The position numbers and the translations under genes are program-made. From Pseudonocardiales bacterium (GTDB taxonomy: Bacteria; Actinomycetota; Actinomycetes; Mycobacteriales; Pseudonocardiaceae), in the NCBI GenBank assembly GCA_013695005.1, contig JACDBJ010000036.1:1-5396 (forward strand): a stretch of DNA of 5,396 bases, written 5' to 3'. Of this stretch, positions 1-5,396 are shown one piece after another. Every line of letters starts with the position of its first letter. The first letter of the stretch is position 1. The notes beneath the pieces are model-generated. The model saw only the letters and a list, made by a program, of their open reading frames with translations, ran no database searches and was not told the origin of the DNA.

Positions 1-2108
1 GCTGCGGGCCGCGGTCCGGGCAGCGGCGGCCGTTGCGGCGGACCACTGGGGCCCGGCCCCAAGGCCGGCAGCGGCATCGTCGGGGGTACGGCGAGCGCCT
101 GGCTGTCGAACGCGCCGGCCAGCGTCGCCTGCTGCTCGACGGAGAACCAGGGGAAGCTCGTCATCGGTTGGGCGTTGGGTGGCGGGTCGGAGCCGAAGCC
201 GGCGAAGGCCGCAGCCGGCGGCAGTATCGCCGCGTAGGACGGCTCGGGCGGTGCCGGGGCAGCGACGCCGCCGACGAGCAGGCTGATGGGGATGTCCACC
301 AGCGCTGTCACGCCGCGGCCCGAGGTGGGTGCCAGCCGCACCGACAAGCCGTGCCGGCGCGACAGCCGCCCGACCACGAAGAGCCCGAGCACACTGGTCG
401 GCACGATGTCCAGGCGCTCGCGTTCGACGAGCCGGCGGTTCTCCTGGGCGAGCTGCTCGGGGGGCATACCGATGCCGTGGTCGATGACGCTGATCCGGCA
501 GTGGTCGGTGTCGATGTGCGCCCGCACCGTGACCGGCGAGCCGGGCGGGGAGAACGAGGTGGCGTTCTCCAGCAGCTCGGCCAGCAGCAACGCGAGGTCG
601 GAGACCAGGTTGGCTGACACCGTCACGTTCGTGATGTCGCCGAGCTGCACCTCCTGGAAGCCCTCGATCTCGCTCAGCGCCGAGCGGATGACGGTGGCCA
701 GCGCGAGCGGCTCGGCGCCGTAGCTCTCCTCCGCCGCACCCGCCACGACCAGCAGGCTGTACGCGGTGCGTCGCAGGCGGGCCGACACGTGGTCGATGCG
801 GTACAGCCCGGCGAGCAGGTCGGGGTCGGTCTCGTTGCGCTCGAGATCCTCGATCATGCTCAGCTGGCGGCCGACGAGGTTCTGGGTGCGCCGCCCGACG
901 CTGGCGAACATCGTCGCGACGTTGCGCCGGCTGATCAGCTGGCGTTCCAGCAGCAACGCGGCGGTCGCCTGGACCCGGTTGAACGCCACGGCGAGCTCGC
1001 CGATCTCGTCCTGCGAACCGATGTCGATCGCGGCGAGGCGCGGGGTCTCCCGCTCTGGGCTCTCGTCGTCGGAGACGCGGACCAGCTCGGCGTTCGCGAG
1101 GTCGGCCACTGCCGTTGCCGCCCGGGACAGCCGGCGCAGCGGGCGGGCGATCGACCGGCTCACCGCCACGATCAGGGCGATGACCAGAGCGAACAGGATG
1201 ACGGCGACCGCGCCGACCACGATGGCGGCGATGGTCGCGTTGGCTGCCGCGCTGCCCGCCTGTGCGTTGATTTGCTGCGCGATCCGGTCCTGCACCAGCC
1301 GTCGCAGGGTGCTCTGCGCCTCGAACGCGCCGACCGCGATGGTGGCCAGCCCGACCGGGTCGGGCGCGGTGAGCTCACCGCGCAGCAGCTGGTTCACCCG
1401 GAACGTCGCCTGGCTGGTGTCCACGGTACGGAACAGGTCGGCCTCGACCTGGGCGGCCAGCTGCAGGAACGCCTCGGTGTGCAGCCGCTGCGCCGCCGTC
1501 GCCTCCGCCAGCAGGGCGCGTCCGGTGTTGGCGTCCACTGTGCTGACGACGAAGGCGGCGCCGACCGCGCTGCCGGCCTCGTTGGAACGCAGCAACGCGT
1601 TCAGCCCACCGACCTGGCGGCCACCGGCGGCGTCGGCCTCCTGCTGGGTGAGCAACCCCAGCGAGGAGAGCACGCCGTTGATCGCCTCGGTGTAGACCTG
1701 GAACACCGCCCGCGGCTGCGCTGTCCTGGACAGCACGCCGGGGCGCAGCTGGCTCAGGCCGTCGACCTTGGTGAGGGCGGCGCTGAGATCTCCGGTGGCC
1801 CGGCGGCCGAGGTCGGTCTGCAGCTCGACGGTGCGGTCGCGGACCGCCTGCGACGCCTGCAGCACCGGGCTGCGGCTGGCGCCGGGGGTGGCCAGGTAAC
1901 CGACCTGCAGCAGGCGCTCGCGTTGCAGGTCCTGGACCAGCGCGGCCGCCGCCCTGGCGGTGTCGGCCGCGGTCGCCGTGCTCGACGCGGTGCGGGCGTC
2001 GGTGGCGCGATCGGCCACGAAGGGCACGATCAGGACCACAACCATGATCAACGGGACCATGAGGAGCAGGCTGAGCTTCTGCCGGACGCTCAGCCGGCCG
2101 AGGATCAT
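1..2108 (-). CDS. NIT-domain sensor histidine kinase, CvnA-like (3' end beyond window)
   Basis: This is a membrane histidine kinase expected to sense an extracellular signal and pass it to cytoplasmic partners. 702 codons are visible from ATG at 2108, with no stop before base 1, so the C-terminus is missing. Order of parts: TM1 about 14-33; extracytoplasmic helical region 34-290 that fits the NIT (nitrate/nitrite-sensing) family, including the typical LQRERLLQVGYL stretch at 61-72; TM2 about 292-316; HAMP with its conserved R-P (322-323) to about 385; a dimerisation region 386-460 with candidate His440 in RIDH; HATPase_c about 500-610 with N-box ELLENA (511-516), G1 box DHGIGM (543-548) and a late GRG (597-599). 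From 616 a Pro/Ala-rich, probably disordered tail follows. In Streptomyces such kinases (CvnA) head conservons with roadblock, DUF742 and GTPase genes; those would lie left of this window. The start is six bases after the upstream stop. Whether His440 is phosphorylated is unknown; the H region is not a canonical HisKA box. The ligand is inferred from family only. Confidence 0.9.
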   Translation of the reverse strand, partial: MILGRLSVRQKLSLLLMVPLIMVVVLIVPFVADRATDARTASSTATAADTARAAAALVQDLQRERLLQVGYLATPGASRSPVLQASQAVRDRTVELQTDLGRRATGDLSAALTKVDGLSQLRPGVLSRTAQPRAVFQVYTEAINGVLSSLGLLTQQEADAAGGRQVGGLNALLRSNEAGSAVGAAFVVSTVDANTGRALLAEATAAQRLHTEAFLQLAAQVEADLFRTVDTSQATFRVNQLLRGELTAPDPVGLATIAVGAFEAQSTLRRLVQDRIAQQINAQAGSAAANATIAAIVVGAVAVILFALVIALIVAVSRSIARPLRRLSRAATAVADLANAELVRVSDDESPERETPRLAAIDIGSQDEIGELAVAFNRVQATAALLLERQLISRRNVATMFASVGRRTQNLVGRQLSMIEDLERNETDPDLLAGLYRIDHVSARLRRTAYSLLVVAGAAEESYGAEPLALATVIRSALSEIEGFQEVQLGDITNVTVSANLVSDLALLLAELLENATSFSPPGSPVTVRAHIDTDHCRISVIDHGIGMPPEQLAQENRRLVERERLDIVPTSVLGLFVVGRLSRRHGLSVRLAPTSGRGVTALVDIPISLLVGGVAAPAPPEPSYAAILPPAAAFAGFGSDPPPNAQPMTSFPWFSVEQQATLAGAFDSQALAVPPTMPLPALGPGPSGPPQRPPLPGPRPA

Positions 2109-2113
2109 CGCGG

Positions 2114-2119
2114 CCTACC
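2114..2119 (-). promoter_or_regulatory. Weak ribosome binding site of the NIT kinase
   Basis: GGTAGG on the minus strand overlaps the stop codon of the upstream gene and lies five bases before ATG 2108. It is a poor Shine-Dalgarno match, so the kinase may depend largely on ribosomes arriving from the upstream gene. Confidence 0.35.
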
Positions 2120-3350
2120 GTTCATCGTCGCCCCGATCCCGCCGGCTGGGGGCTCTCAGCCCGCGCCCGACGTGGATGAGCTCGGCGTTGGTCAGCAGCT
2201 CGCGGGCGTCGACCAGGTCGCGCTCCACCGGGTAGACGGCCTCCGGCGCACCGCTGACCTGCTCGTCGATCGGAAGGTCGACCGGCTCGCTCTCCGGCGT
2301 GCGTGACGTCTCAGGCGCCGGCAGCCGCAACCACAGGATGCCCGTGGTGAGCAGTGCCGCGACGATCAGCGCGGCCAACGCCTGCGTGCGCTGCACGGAG
2401 ACCGCGTCCTCGCGTGACACCAGCAGCTTGTCGAGCTCGTCGAGCGTCACCGTGCTCAGTGAGAGCCCGGCCCGCCGCACCTCGGACCTGGTCGCCGCCG
2501 TGCCCGCGGGGTCGGACCGGGTCACCGGTGGGTCGACCAGCACCGCGCTCGGCGCCAGCGCCCTGACCGGGGCGCCGAAGGCATCCAGCGGGCCGAGCAT
2601 GCTCTGCCCCAGCGTGCGGCTGGCGGTCACGTCGAAGCTCTTGCGCAGCCCGGCGTCCAGGGCCACGAAGGACCGCGACAGCCGGTCCTTCGCGGCGGTG
2701 ACCTGCACCGGTTCGGCGGCTGCCGGCGCCGCTGCGCCCGGCTCGGTCGGCCTTGCCGGCGCGACGATCAGCGGGAGGTCCGCTACCCGGCCGGCGTCGA
2801 CCAGCATCGGTGGCAGCCGGAGCAACGCCGTGTCCATCAGGTAGTAGGTGTCGATCCGCGGGTCGAGGATCAGCCGTGACTCGTCGCCCACCTTGATCGC
2901 GAGGTTGACCAGCAGGTCGACACTCTCGCTATAGGTGTTGAACGCCTCCCTGCCCGCGGGTACGGCACGCCCGATCACGCCCTCGATCTGGGTGCGCAGG
3001 CTCGCCCAGCGCTCCTGCACGCGCAGCGCCGAACCCTGGGTGCGATCCACGTCGGCGACGGCTGTGACCGCGTTGCGCACCTTGCCGACGTCGACGGGCT
3101 GGCCGCGCACCGCGGCGGCCTGGGCCTCGTCTAGCGAGGTCAGCAGGCCGATCAGTGGTCGCAAGTAGACCACGCCGCTGCGCTCGTCCCCGATGACCGT
3201 CTGCTCGTCACCGGTGCTCGCCCAGAACCGCCAGAACAACAGCGACAGCGGCAGCAGCAGGGCGCCAATGAGCACGAACGCGGCAACGACCCGGAACCTT
3301 CGGGCTCGCGCGTGCCGGCGGGTGTCCGGGGCGGCCTGGCGCACGGTCAT
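2115..3350 (-). CDS. Two-pass membrane protein with sensor-like extracytoplasmic domain, no output domain
   Basis: A 411-residue protein of unknown function. A basic N-terminus (RRHARARRFR, 11-20) precedes TM1 (about 21-42). A large, mostly helical extracytoplasmic domain covers 43-322, and TM2 spans about 324-342. The cytoplasmic tail of about 69 residues is acidic and then ends Arg/Asp-rich. The segment DPRIDTYYLMDTALLRLP (163-180) and the earlier ERSGVVYLRPLIGLL (56-70) resemble ligand-binding domains seen in front of chemotaxis receptors, GGDEF proteins and kinases. Here neither HAMP, methyl-accepting, kinase nor GGDEF domain follows. An Ala/Pro-rich insert lies at 198-215. The start ATG overlaps the amt stop as ATGA, and a purine-rich GGAGGGGGG lies nine bases upstream. 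An in-frame start 17 codons earlier would lie deeper inside amt and is less likely. The position between amt and a NIT kinase suggests an accessory sensor or co-receptor for that kinase; this is inference. Confidence 0.85.
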   Translation of the reverse strand: MTVRQAAPDTRRHARARRFRVVAAFVLIGALLLPLSLLFWRFWASTGDEQTVIGDERSGVVYLRPLIGLLTSLDEAQAAAVRGQPVDVGKVRNAVTAVADVDRTQGSALRVQERWASLRTQIEGVIGRAVPAGREAFNTYSESVDLLVNLAIKVGDESRLILDPRIDTYYLMDTALLRLPPMLVDAGRVADLPLIVAPARPTEPGAAAPAAAEPVQVTAAKDRLSRSFVALDAGLRKSFDVTASRTLGQSMLGPLDAFGAPVRALAPSAVLVDPPVTRSDPAGTAATRSEVRRAGLSLSTVTLDELDKLLVSREDAVSVQRTQALAALIVAALLTTGILWLRLPAPETSRTPESEPVDLPIDEQVSGAPEAVYPVERDLVDARELLTNAELIHVGRGLRAPSRRDRGDDER

Positions 3351-4876
3351 GACTGGTTGCCCCCCTCCGACATCGGCGACCGCGGCTGCTGCCCCGGCCA
3401 TTCGGTGCCGTCGTAGTGCCGGCCGGGCGCTCGGGGCGGGGTGGCCGTCGGGTCGTACTCGAAGCGCGGCCGCGGCGCGCGCGCGTTCAGGTCGCCGCCC
3501 ATGGAGCCGGCTGCGCCGCGGGCGGAACCCGGTCTTTGGGTCGCAGGCACGAGTGGTTGCTCCCCTGCGCCGTTGCTCTGGCGGCCCTGCTGGCCGCTCT
3601 GTTGGCCGCCCTGTTGGCCGCTCAGCGGACTACCGGGGTAGGCGTGCTCGTAGGCAGACTCGCCGTGCTGCGACAGGTCGAGCCCGAGCACCTCGTCCTG
3701 CGGCTCGACCCGGCTACGCAGCAGGCGGGTGAGGAACGCGCCCAGGACCCCGGTGATCACGAACGAGTAGGCGATCACCGCCAGCACGGCGATGGCCTGC
3801 AGGCCGAGCTGGGCGTAGCCCCCGCCGTAGAACAGGCCGTCGGCTCCGGCCGGGTTGACCTCCCGGGTGGCGAACAGCCCGACCGCCAGTGACCCGACCA
3901 CGCCGCCGACCAGGTGCACGGCCACCACGTCCAGCGAGTCGTCGACGCGCAGCAGCAGCTTCAGGCCAACGGCGAACGCGCAGATCGAGCCGGCCAGCAG
4001 GCCAACGGCGATCGCGCCGATCGGGCTGACGTAGCCGGCGGCCGGGGTGATGGCGACCAGGCCGACCACCGCGCCGGAGACCGCACCGAGCGAGGTGCAC
4101 TTGCCGTAGCGCAGCTTCTCGACGGCAATCCAGGCGAGCAACCCCGCCGAGGCCGCAACGTGGGTGTTGACCAGCGCGGTTCCGGCGACCTCGTCGGCCT
4201 TGAGCTGGGAGCCCGCGTTGAACCCGAACCAGCCGAACCACAGCAACCCGGTGCCAAGCATGACCAGCGGCAGGTTGTGCCCGGGCATCGCGTCGTCCGG
4301 CCAGCCGCGCCGCCGACCGAGCACGATCGCCATGACCAGCGCCGCGGCACCCGCGTTGGCGTGCACCACGGTGCCGCCGGCGAAGTCCAGCGCACCCATC
4401 TGATTGGCCCAGCCGTCCGGGGAGAACACCCAGTGCGCGATGGGGGCGTAGACCAGCAGGGTCCACAGCGGGATGAAGGCGACGAAGGCCCCGAAGCGCC
4501 AGCGGTCGGCGGTCGCGCCGGTGATCAGCGCGGCGGTGAGCACCGCGAACATCATCTGAAAGGCGACGAACACGATCGGCGGGATGATCTGGGTGTCCTC
4601 GCCGGTGAAGCCGGGGACCGGCTCGTTCATGTTGTTCAGGCCGGCGAAGTGGACGTCGCCGATGAGCGTGCTGCCCGAACCGAAGGCGAGCGAGTAACCG
4701 ATGATCACCCACACGGTGCTCACCAGGGCGATCGTCGCGAAGTTCTGCATCAGCATGCCCAGGACGTTCTTCGCCCGGACCAGCCCGCCATAGAAAATGG
4801 CGATGGCCGGGGTCATCAGCAGCACCAAACACGCGCTCGCCAAAACCCACGCGGTCGCGCCAGCGTCAACCTGCAC
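3347..4876 (-). CDS. amt: Ammonium transporter, Amt/MEP/Rh family
   Basis: This is an inner-membrane ammonium channel/transporter of 509 residues with eleven predicted membrane segments across about 8-385. Compared with E. coli AmtB, the pore is intact: paired Phe gate F106/F110, D164 in GALDFAGG, twin histidines H172 and H321, and F219 and S223 in WFGFNAGS. The position of the outer-site Trp148 holds Phe (F151, in AHWVF), although W149 is close by. The conserved cytoplasmic end GLDLSQHGESAY (398-409), which in AmtB homologues contacts PII protein, is kept. Beyond it is an extra tail of about 100 residues rich in Gly, Gln, Pro and Arg, with a short GQQ repeat at 419-433. The start is GTG at 4876: an in-frame TAG lies seven codons upstream and GGGGAG sits six bases before it. 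No glnK follows; the next gene overlaps by four bases. The tail makes the protein longer than the usual 400-450 residues. Confidence 0.97.
   Translation of the reverse strand: MQVDAGATAWVLASACLVLLMTPAIAIFYGGLVRAKNVLGMLMQNFATIALVSTVWVIIGYSLAFGSGSTLIGDVHFAGLNNMNEPVPGFTGEDTQIIPPIVFVAFQMMFAVLTAALITGATADRWRFGAFVAFIPLWTLLVYAPIAHWVFSPDGWANQMGALDFAGGTVVHANAGAAALVMAIVLGRRRGWPDDAMPGHNLPLVMLGTGLLWFGWFGFNAGSQLKADEVAGTALVNTHVAASAGLLAWIAVEKLRYGKCTSLGAVSGAVVGLVAITPAAGYVSPIGAIAVGLLAGSICAFAVGLKLLLRVDDSLDVVAVHLVGGVVGSLAVGLFATREVNPAGADGLFYGGGYAQLGLQAIAVLAVIAYSFVITGVLGAFLTRLLRSRVEPQDEVLGLDLSQHGESAYEHAYPGSPLSGQQGGQQSGQQGRQSNGAGEQPLVPATQRPGSARGAAGSMGGDLNARAPRPRFEYDPTATPPRAPGRHYDGTEWPGQQPRSPMSEGGNQS
3360..3368 (-). 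promoter_or_regulatory. Ribosome binding site of the orphan sensor gene, inside amt
   Basis: GGAGGGGGG on the minus strand lies within the last codons of amt and ends nine bases before the ATG at 3350. It supports that ATG over the earlier in-frame start at 3401. The ATG shares bases with the amt stop (ATGA, 3350-3347), which suggests translational coupling. Confidence 0.7.
3587..3622. repeat. Three-copy 12-base tandem repeat in the amt tail
   Basis: Three near-identical units (CTGCTGGCCGCT, CTGTTGGCCGCC, CTGTTGGCCGCT on the plus strand) lie end to end; a fourth, decayed copy may precede them at about 3576-3586. On the minus strand they encode (S/G)GQQ three times in the cytoplasmic tail of Amt. 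The unit keeps the reading frame, so copy number could change without breaking the gene. Confidence 0.8.
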
Positions 4877-4882
4877 CTCAGG

Positions 4883-4888
4883 CTCCCC
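4883..4888 (-). promoter_or_regulatory. Ribosome binding site of amt
   Basis: GGGGAG on the minus strand lies six bases before the GTG start at 4876. Together with the in-frame TAG a few codons upstream, it fixes GTG as the start. Confidence 0.75.
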
Positions 4889-4899
4889 ACCGGCCTATC

Positions 4900-4914
4900 G
4901 GGCCCCGGAGGCCC
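4900..4914 (-). other. Small GC hairpin in the amt leader
   Basis: GGGCC and GGCCC form five-base GC arms around a five-base loop. On the minus strand the hairpin ends eleven bases before the GGGGAG ribosome binding site. It could influence translation of amt, but a short GC stem of this kind is common by chance at this base composition. Confidence 0.3.
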
Positions 4915-4975
4915 TTGACCTCAGTAGACACGTCTGAACGCTCTGTAACCATCCTCGGCTTGAAGAACGCGGGGG

Positions 4976-5004
4976 AGTGTACACATACCACCGGTATGGG
5001 TGAT
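4976..5004 (-). promoter_or_regulatory. Candidate promoter of the amt operon
   Basis: Reading the minus strand, ATCACC (5004-4999) and TACACT (4981-4976) are separated by 17 bases. TACACT fits the TAnnnT pattern of housekeeping actinobacterial promoters. The -35 match to TTGACA is only three of six. It would give a leader of roughly 90 bases before the GTG. An inverted repeat fills the spacer, and the 8-base palindrome GTGTACAC (4977-4984) overlaps the -10. This is a guess from spacing and hexamers only. Confidence 0.3.
4984..4998. repeat. Inverted repeat, possible operator
   Basis: CATACC and GGTATG form perfect six-base arms around the three-base centre ACC. The element lies in the spacer of the candidate promoter, where a bound regulator would affect transcription. 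No known regulator is recognised from the arm sequence. Confidence 0.5.
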
Positions 5005-5080
5005 GGCGCGAGGCATTCTCCGAACAGACCGTGCACACACGGTGATCTGCAGTGATCGAACTCGCGATCGGGTGATGGCG
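4998..5080. repeat. 11-base direct repeat pair (4998-5008 and 5070-5080)
   Basis: GGGTGATGGCG occurs twice in the same orientation, 72 bases apart from start to start. The left copy overlaps the candidate -35 of amt and abuts the inverted repeat at 4984-4998; the right copy lies just after the end of the ATPase gene. A shorter GGTGAT also occurs between them at 5041-5046. Two spaced activator or repressor sites would look like this, but chance is possible in GC-rich DNA. Confidence 0.5.
5028..5043. repeat. Inverted repeat, possible operator or weak hairpin
   Basis: ACCGTG and CACGGT form perfect six-base arms around CACA. It lies about 45 bases downstream of the ATPase stop on the minus strand and upstream of the candidate amt promoter. 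No T-run follows it on the minus strand, so it is a poor intrinsic terminator; an upstream binding site is equally possible. Confidence 0.45.
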
Positions 5081-5087
5081 GCCTCGA

Positions 5088-5396
5088 TCAGCTGGAGCGC
5101 CGCGTCTCGGCATAGCCGGCGAGCTGGGCCACCTGCAGCCGGTCAAGCGACGGGCCGACCGCACGGCGGGCGGCGGCGAGCTGGGCGGCGGTGACCTCGG
5201 AGGCCTGCAGCGACTCCCGCATCGCGGTCAGTGCCGCCTCGCGGAGCAGGGCGACGCAGTCGGCGGCTGAGTAGCCCTCCAGCTCGGCGGCGAGCGCGGT
5301 GAGGTCGACGTCTGGGGCGAGCGGGATGTTGCGGGCCGCGGTCCGCAGGATGTCTGCGCGGCCCTGCGCGTCCGGCGGCGGCACGTACACCAGCCG
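5088..5396 (-). CDS. CDC48/VCP-type AAA+ ATPase, C-terminal end only
   Basis: Only the last 102 codons are in the window; the start and the Walker motifs lie to the right. The visible part begins RLVYVPPPD, the strand-plus-PPPD junction found just after the arginine-finger region of AAA domains in the CDC48/p97 and FtsH-like clade. It then runs through ADILR, PLAPDVDL and EGYSAADCVALLREAAL, the typical lid (AAA_lid_3-like) with the sensor-2 helix region, and ends with a VGPSLDRLQ segment like the C-terminus of actinobacterial CDC48-like proteins. Such proteins unfold or remodel client proteins with ATP in the cytoplasm. The match to AAA lid sequence is strong; the exact subfamily is less sure without the rest of the protein. 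It points the same way as amt, but a 211-base gap with repeats separates them, so it is probably a different transcription unit. Confidence 0.9.
   Translation of the reverse strand, partial: RLVYVPPPDAQGRADILRTAARNIPLAPDVDLTALAAELEGYSAADCVALLREAALTAMRESLQASEVTAAQLAAARRAVGPSLDRLQVAQLAGYAETRRSS

Larger units (their letters stand above)
4877..5087. other. Intergenic region between the AAA+ ATPase and amt; likely amt operon promoter region
   Basis: This is the only substantial non-coding stretch in the window (211 bases). No open frame here looks like a real protein, and no convincing stem plus T-run terminator follows the ATPase gene. It contains several short symmetrical elements, an 11-base direct repeat, a possible promoter and a small hairpin, which are listed separately. 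Confidence 0.8.

Noticed and set aside
33..617. Plus-strand open frames opposite the HATPase and tail of the kinase
   Set aside because: Biased composition and antisense position; the minus strand carries a full HATPase domain here.
789..2306. Plus-strand open frame of 505 codons opposite the kinase and sensor genes
   Set aside because: The composition is Gly/Arg/Ala/Asp/Gln-rich with no domain or membrane pattern, and it lies antisense to a clear kinase. Long antisense frames are expected at this GC content.
3351..3401. Earlier start (3401) for the orphan sensor, adding 17 residues
   Set aside because: It would overlap amt by 55 bases and add a low-complexity Ala/Gly stretch, while ATG 3350 has a purine-rich site and the classic ATGA overlap.
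3714..4850. Minus-strand 378-codon frame overlapping amt
   Set aside because: It is an Arg/Gly/His-rich frame-shifted reading of amt, a shadow of the real gene.
3914..4918. Plus-strand open frame of 334 codons opposite amt
   Set aside because: It is His/Gly/Arg/Gln-rich with no recognisable fold, and it is the mirror of a strongly conserved transporter.
4935..4949. GlnR-like half sites (minus strand GTTAC and GTTCA) upstream of amt
   Set aside because: The halves are ten rather than eleven bases apart, the second half is a poor match and no further copies are visible. This is too weak to call.
5054..5069. GATCG/CGATC inverted repeat as a terminator of the ATPase gene
   Set aside because: The arms are only five bases with a six-base loop and no T-run follows on the minus strand.
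1..5396. CRISPR arrays, tRNA or rRNA genes, insertion sequences
   Set aside because: No regularly spaced repeats, cloverleaf-like segments, transposase coding or terminal inverted repeats were seen.

Overview
The window is high-GC DNA. Strong G/C third-position bias leaves long spurious frames open on both strands. The gene families (CvnA-like kinase with a nitrate/nitrite-sensing domain, actinobacterial-style Amt) point to an actinomycete, for example the Pseudonocardia/Frankia/Streptomyces side of the phylum. Genus cannot be fixed from the sequence alone. All four genes supported here lie on the minus strand, so transcription runs from right to left.

Layout in transcriptional order. (1) 5396-5088: the last 102 codons of a CDC48/VCP-type AAA+ ATPase whose body lies outside the window. 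(2) 5087-4877: a 211-base intergenic region, the only real non-coding stretch. It is rich in small inverted and direct repeats and probably holds the promoter of the next three genes. (3) 4876-3347: an Amt-family ammonium transporter with a complete pore and an added low-complexity cytoplasmic tail. (4) 3350-2115: a two-pass membrane protein with an extracytoplasmic helical sensor-like domain and no recognisable output domain. (5) 2108-1 and beyond: a membrane histidine kinase with a NIT (nitrate/nitrite-sensing) extracytoplasmic region, HAMP, dimerisation helix and HATPase_c domain. It resembles the CvnA kinases that open actinobacterial 'conservons'. It has no stop in the window and continues past base 1.

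The three genes amt, orphan sensor and NIT kinase are tightly packed. The first pair overlaps by four bases (ATGA) and the second pair is six bases apart, so they almost certainly form one operon. No PII gene (glnK) follows amt at once, unlike the common amtB-glnK arrangement. The attractive inference is an ammonium transporter physically and genetically tied to a two-component-like membrane sensor pair, that is, a possible nitrogen transceptor system. The sequence shows the linkage; the function is inference.
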